Of a stretch of 25,865 nt of DNA, positions 17,015 through 23,095 are shown piece after piece. The stretch lies in assembly GCA_018262455.1 (NCBI GenBank), contig JAGSPR010000068.1, positions 1-25,865 of the forward strand, in the 5' to 3' direction. The translations under genes were made by a program, and so were the position numbers. The notes beneath the pieces are model-generated. The model had not been told where the DNA came from. It saw only the letters and a program-made list of their open reading frames with translations, and made no database searches. How positions within the stretch are numbered: position 1 is the first letter of the stretch; the number at the start of each line of letters is the position of its first letter. The stretch is from Deltaproteobacteria bacterium (lineage in GTDB: Bacteria > Myxococcota > Polyangia > Haliangiales > Haliangiaceae).

Positions 17015-17782
17015 CTACCCGCGCTCGAGCAGGACCTCTTCGTAGGTCGCCACGGGCTCGAACCCGAGCTGTGCGTAGCACGCGATCGCGGCGTGGTTAT
17101 CGGCCTTCACGTTGAGTCCGATCAGCTCGACGGTCTGCAGCAGCGACCTGCACAGGCGCGACGTCACCTTCGCCGCGAGCCCGCGACGCCGATGGTGTGG
17201 CGCGGTCGCGATGTTGCCCAGCGCGGCCACGCGCTCGTTCGCCGAGTAGACGTGGATCCCGGCCGCGGCGATCATCTCGTTTCCCTCGCGGATCGCGAAG
17301 TACTGGCGCGTCTCGAGCATGCGCGGGTCGAACCAGTTGCCGGGATAGCAGCGCGCGTAGAACGCGCCGAGCTCGACCGCATCGTCGGGCCCGAGCTGGT
17401 CGACGTCGGGGGCGAGGGGTTGCAGCCGGGTTGGATCGACGAGCGCCATCTTGAGATGGGCGCCGTGACCGTGCACGCGGTGGCGACCTGCGAGCGTGGC
17501 CACGAGCGACGGGCTGACGTGCGCGTGGAGCCGGGCCGGAAGCTCGGGGAGGATCGTCTCGATCAGGTGGGCGAGGCCCTCGCACTCGTCGTCCGGCGCG
17601 AGCGCGATCAGCACCGACGAGGCGGGCGGCGTGTAGAGCAGCGCGATCGCGTCACCACGCGCAAACCACGTGGTGTGTGGCCAGAAGAAGTCGTCGAGGT
17701 CACCGAGCTCGTAGACGTGCAAGGCGGGATGGCGGCGGAGCGACGCGCGGATCTGAGCCTGGTCGCGGATGCGGGCTGCCAT
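17015..17782 (-). CDS. GNAT family N-acetyltransferase
   Basis: The protein is 255 aa from the ATG at 17782. The N-terminal half (about 1-110; RDQAQIRASLRRHPALHVYELGDLDDFFW) is a divergent GNAT-like or accessory domain. The C-terminal half (about 125-250) is a recognisable GNAT fold: acetyl-CoA pyrophosphate-loop motif HHRRRGLAAKVT (RRRGLA at about 198-203), preceded by the beta-strand LGNIATAP and followed by LNVKADNHAAIACYAQLGFEPV. The substrate is unknown. An upstream in-frame ATG at 17866 would overlap the preceding gene and adds only non-family sequence, so it was not used. It is the last gene of a minus-strand cluster, 31 nt after the 87-aa gene. A TAGGTT hexamer 8 nt before the start may allow separate transcription. 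Confidence 0.88.
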   Translation of the reverse strand: MAARIRDQAQIRASLRRHPALHVYELGDLDDFFWPHTTWFARGDAIALLYTPPASSVLIALAPDDECEGLAHLIETILPELPARLHAHVSPSLVATLAGRHRVHGHGAHLKMALVDPTRLQPLAPDVDQLGPDDAVELGAFYARCYPGNWFDPRMLETRQYFAIREGNEMIAAAGIHVYSANERVAALGNIATAPHHRRRGLAAKVTSRLCRSLLQTVELIGLNVKADNHAAIACYAQLGFEPVATYEEVLLERG

Positions 17783-17790
17783 GAGGGGGC

Positions 17791-17796
17791 AACCTA
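17791..17796 (-). promoter_or_regulatory. Candidate -10 box (TAGGTT) before GNAT gene
   Basis: On the minus strand TAGGTT lies 8 nt before the ATG at 17782, and a second hexamer, TAGGGT (17796-17801), overlaps it. Spacing suggests a leaderless or nearly leaderless transcript. No convincing -35 is visible. Confidence 0.3.
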
Positions 17797-17813
17797 CCCT
17801 AACCTCGGGTCGG

Positions 17814-18077
17814 TCAATTCTCGAGCACGGCGTCGAGCGCATCGACCAGCGAGACGAGGTCGGCATGGAGCGCCGCCTGGTCGATGTCGAGGTCGATGTT
17901 GTCGCCGGTGGCGTCGGCGGCGATGGTCATGCGGTCGCGGAACTCGGCGAAGTCGGGGTTGTCGGCGCTGGTCTGGAACCACATCGTTGCGTGAGGTGCG
18001 TACAGCGTTTCGTCACGCCACACCCACCCGTTCTCGATGAGGAGTTGCCTGAGATGTGACCACCGAGCGTCCTGCAT
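17814..18077 (-). CDS. Small conserved hypothetical protein
   Basis: The protein is 87 aa. It begins MQDARWSHLRQLLIENGWVW, continues RDETLYAPHATMWFQT, then a short acidic C-terminal half (DNIDLDIDQAALHADLVSLVDAL). This layout recalls small myxobacterial hypotheticals of unknown function. There is no signal peptide, membrane helix or metal motif; Trp and His residues are concentrated in the first 35 residues. It lies between another small gene (29 nt upstream) and the GNAT gene (31 nt downstream), all on the minus strand, so co-transcription is likely. The start is the first ATG that keeps the WSHLRxLLxENGWVW block. Confidence 0.7.
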   Translation of the reverse strand: MQDARWSHLRQLLIENGWVWRDETLYAPHATMWFQTSADNPDFAEFRDRMTIAADATGDNIDLDIDQAALHADLVSLVDALDAVLEN

Positions 18078-18106
18078 GCCAGGAGGTCGGGTGCAGGTTG
18101 TATGCC

Positions 18107-18397
18107 CTAGCGATCTCGGCGCCGCCCGAGCAGCCCACGGACGGCGGACCGTGCGCCGAGGCGCGGTAGTTGCGTCAGCGCGCGCGCGAGCGCGATCGCG
18201 AGCTGGAGCGGCGAATCCCCGCGCGCCTCGAGGGTGGTGCGCTGTCCGCTCGCCACGTCCTCGATGGCGCCACGCGCGATCGTCCGAGATCCATCGCTGC
18301 GGATCTCGACGACGAGCCGCGCGACCACCGGAGGCTCGCCCTGCAGCTCGCCGGCGGGGGGCGCGGAGATCAGCTCGGGTTTGTCGCGATCGGCCAT
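18107..18397 (-). CDS. Small hypothetical protein
   Basis: The protein is 96 aa from the second of two tandem ATG codons (18400 and 18397). The second was chosen because it lies 6 nt downstream of a TAAGCT hexamer, the same spacing seen at other starts in the window. The product has a Pro-rich N-terminus, a short beta-rich core (VVARLVVEIRSDGSRTIARGAIEDVASGQRTTLEARG), an amphipathic helix (LQLAIALARALTQL) and a basic Arg-rich tail. I do not recognise a family. It is first in the minus-strand cluster and divergent from pheA. Confidence 0.6.
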   Translation of the reverse strand: MADRDKPELISAPPAGELQGEPPVVARLVVEIRSDGSRTIARGAIEDVASGQRTTLEARGDSPLQLAIALARALTQLPRLGARSAVRGLLGRRRDR

Positions 18398-18403
18398 CAT
18401 CGC

Positions 18404-18409
18404 AGCTTA
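18404..18409 (-). promoter_or_regulatory. Candidate -10 box (TAAGCT) of divergent small gene
   Basis: The minus-strand TAAGCT is 6 nt before the second ATG (18397) and 3 nt before the first (18400). It shares the roughly 100-bp intergenic region with the pheA promoter on the other strand. Confidence 0.35.
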
Positions 18410-18487
18410 CCGCCCGGGTCCGCGGAGCGCATCGTCGACGGCAACGATCGAGCAGCCATCGCAGCTGTCTCGACCCGGCGGGGGCAG

Positions 18488-18493
18488 TAGAGT
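18488..18493 (+). promoter_or_regulatory. Candidate -10 box (TAGAGT) of pheA
   Basis: TAGAGT lies 6 nt upstream of ATG 18500, which places the predicted transcription start at or next to the start codon. No leader peptide, attenuator or ribosome-binding site is visible before pheA, so attenuation control as in enteric pheA is not supported. Confidence 0.45.
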
Positions 18494-18499
18494 TGCCGG

Positions 18500-19627
18500 A
18501 TGGCAGGCCCGGATCTCGTCGTGCTTCGCGATCTCATCGAGGAGGTGGATCGTCAGATCATCGCGCTGATCGCCAGACGGCTGAGCATCGTGGAGGGCGT
18601 CGCCGAGGCGAAGCTCGCGAGCGCGAGCCCGTTTCGCGATCGCGAGCGCGAGGAGGCCTTGATCGGTCGACTGCGGGGGATGGCGGCGGAGGCGGCCGTC
18701 GATCCGCACCAGATCGAGCGCATGTATCGCGTCGTGATGGACATGTCGGTGGCCCACCAGGAGCAGGCGGTGCGCGATCGCAGCGACGTGCCGCTCCGGG
18801 TGACGTACCAGGGGGTCGAGGGGAGCTACAGCCACCTCGCCGCGCAACGCCGGTACGCCGGGCGCGAGGGAGGAGCGTTGCTCTCGGGCCATGACTCGTT
18901 CCGGGCGGCGGCGGATGCGGTGATCCACGGCGCGGCGGATCTCGCGCTGCTGCCGATCGAGAACACCACGGCCGGCAGCATCAACGAGACGTACGATCTG
19001 CTCGCGACGAGCGGATCGCTGCACATCACCGGCGAGGTGATCTCGGCGATCGAGCACTGCCTGCTCGCGCTCCCCGGGACGCGGCTCGACGAGCTGCGCG
19101 TGGTGATGTCGCATCCCCAGGCGCTCGCGCAGTGCGCGGCGTTCTTCGCGCGTCACCCCGGGCTGGTCGCTCGGCCCGAGCTCGACACGGCGGGGTCGGC
19201 GCGGCGGGTCGCGACGGCTGGTGATCCCACGCTGGCCGCGATCGCGAGCAGCGCGGCCGCCAAGACCTACGGGCTCGCGATCGTGGCGCAGGGAATCCAG
19301 ACGTCGTCGGGGAACGCGACGCGGTTCGTCGAGATCTCGCCACGCCCGGCGCCGGTGCCCGAGGGCGTGCAGGCCAAGACGTCGCTGGTGCTCGCGCTCG
19401 CCGATCGCCCCGGTGCGCTCGGCGAGGTGCTGCTGCGGTTCGCCGCGCGCGGCCTGTCGCTGACCAAGCTCGAGTCGCGACCGATCCCCGAGGCGCCGTT
19501 CACGTACCGGTTCTACGTCGACGTCCTCGGCCACGTCGCGAGTGCGCCGTTCGTCGCGGCGCTCGAAGAGCTGAGGCCGCTCACGACCGAGCTTCGAGTC
19601 CTGGGAAGCTACGCCGCGGCCGTGTAA
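18500..19627 (+). CDS. pheA: Bifunctional chorismate mutase / prephenate dehydratase (P-protein)
   Basis: This enzyme converts chorismate to prephenate and then phenylpyruvate in phenylalanine synthesis. Residues 1-90 are an AroQ chorismate mutase helix bundle. R10, R27, K38, D47, R50, E51 and Q87 match in order the active-site residues known for E. coli P-protein. Residues about 102-280 are prephenate dehydratase (GVEGSYSHLAAQ; PIENTTAGSINETYDLL; catalytic motif NATRF). Residues about 292-370 are an ACT domain (ADRPGALGEVL, LTKLESRPI) for phenylalanine feedback. At 375 aa the protein has normal P-protein length. The following oxidoreductase gene starts 9 nt after its stop, and the TAA stop is part of a candidate -10 box for that gene. 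Confidence 0.97.
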   Translation: MAGPDLVVLRDLIEEVDRQIIALIARRLSIVEGVAEAKLASASPFRDREREEALIGRLRGMAAEAAVDPHQIERMYRVVMDMSVAHQEQAVRDRSDVPLRVTYQGVEGSYSHLAAQRRYAGREGGALLSGHDSFRAAADAVIHGAADLALLPIENTTAGSINETYDLLATSGSLHITGEVISAIEHCLLALPGTRLDELRVVMSHPQALAQCAAFFARHPGLVARPELDTAGSARRVATAGDPTLAAIASSAAAKTYGLAIVAQGIQTSSGNATRFVEISPRPAPVPEGVQAKTSLVLALADRPGALGEVLLRFAARGLSLTKLESRPIPEAPFTYRFYVDVLGHVASAPFVAALEELRPLTTELRVLGSYAAAV

Positions 19628-19630
19628 CGT
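19625..19630 (+). promoter_or_regulatory. Candidate -10 box (TAACGT) overlapping pheA stop
   Basis: TAACGT begins with the TAA stop codon of pheA and ends 6 nt before ATG 19637. Only T1, A2 and T6 match the -10 consensus, so the case rests on the repeated 6-nt spacing. Read-through from pheA is equally possible. Confidence 0.3.
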
Positions 19631-19636
19631 CTGGCC

Positions 19637-20611
19637 ATGCGCGCGGTCCGTGTTCACGAGCTCACCGGTCCCGGGGCCCTGCGTGTCGACGAGGTGCCCG
19701 AACCCAGTGTTGGCCCCGGGCACGTCCTGATCGAGGTCAAGGCGTGCGGCGTCAACTTCCCCGACGTCCTGCTGTCTCGTGGCCTGTATCAGTTCAAGCC
19801 GACGCCGCCGTTCTCGCCCGGTGGGGAAGCCTCCGGGGTGGTGCGCGCGGTGGGTGCAGGCGTCACCACGGTCGCGGTCGGTGATCGCGTGTCGGCGACC
19901 GTGCTGTACGGCGCGTTCGCCGAGCTGATCAGCGTGCCCGAGCTGGCGGTGGCGAAGCTGCCGGACACGGTCAGCTTCGAGGTCGGCGCGGCGACGCTCC
20001 TGACCTACGCGACGACGTACCACGCGCTCGTCGATCGAGCGGCACTCCAGGTGGGCGAGACGCTGCTCGTGCTCGGTGCTGCAGGTGGGGTCGGCATCGC
20101 GGCGGTCGAGCTCGGCGCGCTGCTCGGGGCGAGGGTGATCGCCGCGGCCTCGTCCGCGGACAAGCTCGCCTTCTGTCGCAGCCACGGCGCGAGCGAGGGC
20201 ATCGACTACTCGCACGAGGATCTGAAGGAGCGCATCAAGGCGCTGACGTCCGGCAACGGGGTCAACGTCGTCTACGATCCGGTCGGCGGTTCCCTTGCCG
20301 AGGCCGCGCTGCGCGGCACGGCGTGGCAGGGCAGGTACCTGGTGATCGGCTTCGCCTCCGGGGAGATCCCGAAGATCCCGCTCAACCTCGTGCTGCTCAA
20401 GGGCTGCCAGATCGTCGGCGTGTTCTGGGGATCGTTCGCGATGCGCGAGCCAGCGCGCAACCGCGAGCACGCCGCGCGGATCTTCGCGTGGGTGGCATCC
20501 GGCAAGCTCGCACCTGCGATCGACGCGGTGTTGCCGTTCAGCGAGGCTGGCGCGGCGCTCCAGCGGCTGGAGTCCCGGCAGGTCAAGGGAAAGCTGGTGC
20601 TCGTACCCTGA
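19637..20611 (+). CDS. NADPH:quinone oxidoreductase-like MDR-superfamily protein
   Basis: The 324-aa protein is a medium-chain dehydrogenase/reductase of the zeta-crystallin / quinone oxidoreductase type. A GroES-like N-terminal domain (about 1-120; VLIEVKACGVNFPDVLLSRGLYQ, FSPGGEASGVV) is followed by a Rossmann NADPH domain with the loop VLGAAGGVGIAAVELG (about 150-166) and a C-terminal return to the catalytic domain. The Cys/His zinc ligands of alcohol dehydrogenases are absent, as expected of the quinone-oxidoreductase branch. The physiological substrate is not known (quinone, enone or acyl-CoA enone are all possible). It is probably cytosolic. It follows pheA by 9 nt but has no evident pathway link to it. 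Confidence 0.93.
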   Translation: MRAVRVHELTGPGALRVDEVPEPSVGPGHVLIEVKACGVNFPDVLLSRGLYQFKPTPPFSPGGEASGVVRAVGAGVTTVAVGDRVSATVLYGAFAELISVPELAVAKLPDTVSFEVGAATLLTYATTYHALVDRAALQVGETLLVLGAAGGVGIAAVELGALLGARVIAAASSADKLAFCRSHGASEGIDYSHEDLKERIKALTSGNGVNVVYDPVGGSLAEAALRGTAWQGRYLVIGFASGEIPKIPLNLVLLKGCQIVGVFWGSFAMREPARNREHAARIFAWVASGKLAPAIDAVLPFSEAGAALQRLESRQVKGKLVLVP

Positions 20612-20620
20612 TGACTGCGG

Positions 20621-20626
20621 CATACT
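20621..20626 (+). promoter_or_regulatory. Candidate -10 box (CATACT) of Gly-rich lipoprotein gene
   Basis: CATACT matches four of six positions of TATAAT and lies 8 nt before ATG 20635. A transcription start would fall within about one base of the start codon. No -35 element is recognisable. Confidence 0.35.
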
Positions 20627-20634
20627 CCGCGTCG

Positions 20635-21759
20635 ATGCGGCTTGCGCTGTTCTGCCTGCTCGCGGGGTGCTCGTTCGATCCCAGCGCGGCGATCGGCGAT
20701 GCGGCGGCGATCGAGCATGACGGCTGCACCTCGTTCTCCCACCAGGTCGACACCTGCACGTTGCCACCTGGCACTCCGCTGACCCTGAGCGGGGCGCTGA
20801 CCTACGACACCACCACGGGCACGCTGTCGTCCGGCGGCGCGCCCATCGCGGTGACCAGCCTGACCCTGCCGACCCCGGCCGGCGAGATCGAAGCGATCGT
20901 GGCGACCCGCGTCACGCTGGCGTCCGATGCCTCGCTCCGCGCGATCGGCTCGCGCCCGTTCGCGATCATCGCGACCGACACGATCGTCCTCGCGACCGGC
21001 GGCCCCGCGAGCGGCGCGCTGATCGATGTCAGCGCCGATGGCGCCGGGGCGCGTTCCACGTGTGCCGGTGCCGCACTGGTCGGCGGCGATAGCGACGCCG
21101 GTGCGGGGGGCGGCGGTGGCGGCGGCTTCGGCGGACCGGGAGGGACAGGCGGCATCGGCAACTCCGACGACACGCCGAGCGTCGGCGGCATGGGCGGTGG
21201 GCCGAGCCCCCCATCCGGGGTGCTCGGCGGCTGTGCCGGTGCCCGCGGCGGCAACGACGACCATGATGACGGCGGGAGCGGCGGCGCCGGCGGCGGTGCC
21301 GTCTATCTGGTGTCGGCGATCCGGATCGACATCGAGACCGGCGCCGGGATCCAGGCGGGAGGTGGGGCTGGCGCGGGCGGCAGGCAACACGGCCTGTTCT
21401 TCGGCGACGCGGGCGGCGGAGGCGGCGGATCCGGCGGCATGATCTTGCTCGAGGCGCCGGTCGTCGCGACCACCGGCACGCTCGCTGCGAATGGCGGTGG
21501 CGGCGGTGAGGGATCCGGAAGCATCTCGCCGGGCAACCCGGGTAGCCCCGGCCTGTTCGCGACGACGCGCGCCAATGGTGGCAACGGTCGCTCGTCCGCG
21601 GGTGGCGATGGCGGAAGCGGTGGCGCGCTCGATCGGAGCGGTCAGTCCGTGACCCCGGCGACCGGCGGCGCCGGCGGTGGGGGCGGCGGTGCTGGCGTCA
21701 TCGAGGTGGTGTCCGGCGCGCCCAGTCTCAACGCGCTGATCTCGCCCCCGCCGACGTAG
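20635..21759 (+). CDS. Glycine-rich lipoprotein
   Basis: The protein is 374 aa. The first 12 residues (MRLALFCLLAGC) form a short lipoprotein signal with lipobox LLAGC and Cys12. A Thr/Ala-rich beta-strand region follows (about 40-150; LTLSGALTYDTTTGTL, VTLASDASLRAIGSRPFAIIATDTIVLA). The rest is a glycine-rich domain with many GG/GGG blocks separated by short hydrophobic strands (GGAVYLVSAIRIDIETGAGIQAGGG, GGMILLEAPVVATTGTLAANGGGG). Such proteins occur in multiple copies in myxobacteria and are predicted to form beta-helix-like surface structures; their role is unknown. The frame is open well upstream through the MDR gene, but ATG 20635 gives the signal peptide. A strong hairpin follows the stop. 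Confidence 0.85.
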   Translation: MRLALFCLLAGCSFDPSAAIGDAAAIEHDGCTSFSHQVDTCTLPPGTPLTLSGALTYDTTTGTLSSGGAPIAVTSLTLPTPAGEIEAIVATRVTLASDASLRAIGSRPFAIIATDTIVLATGGPASGALIDVSADGAGARSTCAGAALVGGDSDAGAGGGGGGGFGGPGGTGGIGNSDDTPSVGGMGGGPSPPSGVLGGCAGARGGNDDHDDGGSGGAGGGAVYLVSAIRIDIETGAGIQAGGGAGAGGRQHGLFFGDAGGGGGGSGGMILLEAPVVATTGTLAANGGGGGEGSGSISPGNPGSPGLFATTRANGGNGRSSAGGDGGSGGALDRSGQSVTPATGGAGGGGGGAGVIEVVSGAPSLNALISPPPT

Positions 21760-21780
21760 TGGCCCAGGCGCTCTGGGCTA
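21760..21780 (+). terminator. Stem-loop after Gly-rich lipoprotein gene
   Basis: GCCCAG-gcgct-CTGGGC forms a perfect 6-bp GC-rich stem (arms 21762-21767 and 21773-21778), extendable by a G-U and a U-A pair. It begins directly after the stop codon. No T-tract follows, so it would be a non-canonical or processing-type terminator. It abuts the CTAG end of the inverted-repeat element. Confidence 0.45.
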
Positions 21781-21994
21781 GTACCTCGCCACAGAGGATC
21801 TGACCAGTTCGCGCAGCGACCTGCACGTGCAGTTGCACCAGCGGCCTCCACTTGCACTTGCGAGTAAAGACCTGCACTTGCACCTGAGCCGTGCGCAAGT
21901 GCGCGGCGCGGTGCAAGTGCACGTCATCAGTGAGAAGTGCAAGTGCAGGTCGGCCCAGGTTCAACCGATCAAAACCTCTGTGGCGAGGTACTAG
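21778..21994. mobile_element. MITE-like non-coding element with 20-bp terminal inverted repeats
   Basis: CTAGTACCTCGCCACAGAGG (21778-21797) and its exact reverse complement CCTCTGTGGCGAGGTACTAG (21975-21994) bound a 217-bp stretch with no plausible ORF. The outermost CTAG on each side is palindromic and could be a 4-bp target duplication, leaving a 209-bp core with 16-bp perfect repeats. Such 4-bp YTAR duplications are known for the IS701 family and some IS5-group elements. No transposase is present, so mobilisation in trans is inferred. The interior holds nested inverted repeats built from TTGCAC / GTGCAA. The element lies between convergent genes and could also act as a bidirectional terminator when transcribed. 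Confidence 0.65.
21869..21951. repeat. Internal 15-bp inverted repeat and TTGCAC motif array
   Basis: GACCTGCACTTGCAC (21869-21883) is repeated exactly as its reverse complement at 21937-21951. Related units lie at about 21819-21837 and 21850-21860 in one orientation and at about 21911-21922 in the other, so the interior is a series of ACTTGCAC-like motifs pointing toward the centre. The RNA would fold into nested hairpins. Confidence 0.75.
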
Positions 21995-22449
21995 TGAAAC
22001 ACCGTGCGCTTGTCGGGCGACCGCCATGGCCGGCCCCACTTCCAGTACAGCAGCAGCACCATGAACACGCCGAAGCCGATCGCGACCCACTTCGCGGCTG
22101 CCGCGTCGGCGGTGCCGCGGGTGCGCATCGCGACGAGCAGATAGCTCAGCACCGCCGAGATCGCGCCGAGCACGATGGCGCCGATCGTCGCCTGGATCCG
22201 ATAGCTCGGGCCCGTCGGATCCGTCTTGCCGCAGCGCGGACAACGCACGAACTGCAGCGTGCGCGACGCGAGCGCGTTCGCATCCATCTCGGCGTTCTCG
22301 AGCGCGAGCGCCTGGGCCTGCGCACCGGCCCCACGGGCCGTACCCGACGACCTGGCATAGACCGTCGCGGGCACCTCGAGCGCGCAGTGGCCGCACTCGA
22401 ACATGCCGTCGAACGACTCGGCCACCTTCGCGATCGTCTGCATGCCCAT
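21991..22449 (-). CDS. Zinc-ribbon membrane protein, unknown function
   Basis: The protein is 152 aa. A split zinc-binding site is formed by C19-G-H-C22 and C70-P-R-C73, separated by an Ala-rich helical insert (AQAQALALENAEMDANALAS). Two membrane helices follow at about residues 86-107 and 119-137, with a short basic tail. The topology suggests a cytoplasmic zinc domain anchored to the inner membrane. I do not recognise a named family. The start is MGMQT at 22449; ATG 22443 is an alternative. A minus-strand TATCGT lies 9 nt before the start. Its TAG stop codon is formed by the CTAG at the edge of the inverted-repeat element. Confidence 0.75.
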   Translation of the reverse strand: MGMQTIAKVAESFDGMFECGHCALEVPATVYARSSGTARGAGAQAQALALENAEMDANALASRTLQFVRCPRCGKTDPTGPSYRIQATIGAIVLGAISAVLSYLLVAMRTRGTADAAAAKWVAIGFGVFMVLLLYWKWGRPWRSPDKRTVFH

Positions 22450-22458
22450 GGTGCGTGC

Positions 22459-22464
22459 ACGATA
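22459..22464 (-). promoter_or_regulatory. Candidate -10 box (TATCGT) of zinc-ribbon gene
   Basis: The minus-strand TATCGT is 9 nt before ATG 22449 and 15 nt before ATG 22443. It matches four of six positions of the -10 consensus and would give a very short or absent leader. Confidence 0.3.
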
Positions 22465-22551
22465 ACGCGGCCCGGCGGGGTGCGTGGATCCGGAGTGATC
22501 TGACCGACTCCACCGCGGCCGGCACAGGCCGTGCTATCGGATCGCAGGACG

Positions 22552-23085
22552 ATGCCCACCTTCGCTGCCGGCCAGGCCGAGTGCCACGTTTTCACGTTCA
22601 AGGAGGGCGCGCTCTCGGCGCTCGCACACGATCTCGAGGTCCAGGTCGGACGGTTCTCGATCGAGGTCGCCCCCGACCTCGCACTCGACGCGAAGTTCGA
22701 CGCCGGCTCGCTGACCGTCGCCCACGCGGTCAAGGACGGCCGCCCGTCCGACGCGCTGTCGGATGGCGACAAGCGCAAGATCGAGAAGACGATCCTCGGC
22801 GACGTCCTCGATGCGAAGCGGTTCCCCGAGATCCGGTTCGTCGCTCCGGCTCCGACGCGCACGCCCACGGGCGACGGCTTCGTCTACCAGGGCCAGCTCA
22901 CGCTCCATGGCAAGACCCGTCCGATCGAGGTCCGCTCGCGTGCCGCGGGCACCACCCAGGTCGCCGAGTTGATGCTTCACCAGCCGGACTACGGGATCAA
23001 GCCGTACAGCGCGATGCTCGGCACGCTGAAGATCCGACCCGACATCAAGGTTCGCATCGCCGTGCCGTGGCAACCGGCAGGCTGA
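22552..23085 (+). CDS. YceI-like family protein
   Basis: The 177-aa protein fits the YceI-like lipocalin-type beta barrel: an early SALAHDLEVQVGRFSIEV segment (usual family pattern SxxxHxxG), a central KIEKTILGDVLDAKRFPEIRFVA block (common family pattern DAxxFPEIxFxS), then YQGQLTLHGKTRPIEV and a closing IRPDIKVRIAVPW. Family members bind isoprenoid or other amphiphilic ligands, but the role here is unknown. No signal peptide is visible, whereas many YceI proteins are periplasmic, so this one is probably cytoplasmic. ATG 22552 was chosen because the upstream seven residues from TTG/CTG-type starts lack family similarity; AGGA lies just upstream. The patatin gene follows after 10 nt, so the two are probably co-transcribed. 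Confidence 0.9.
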   Translation: MPTFAAGQAECHVFTFKEGALSALAHDLEVQVGRFSIEVAPDLALDAKFDAGSLTVAHAVKDGRPSDALSDGDKRKIEKTILGDVLDAKRFPEIRFVAPAPTRTPTGDGFVYQGQLTLHGKTRPIEVRSRAAGTTQVAELMLHQPDYGIKPYSAMLGTLKIRPDIKVRIAVPWQPAG

Positions 23086-23095
23086 CGGCATCGTC

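Noticed and set aside
20323..20634. N-terminal extension of the Gly-rich lipoprotein frame
   Set aside because: It lies in the MDR gene in another frame and would bury the lipobox; ATG 20635 gives a proper signal peptide.
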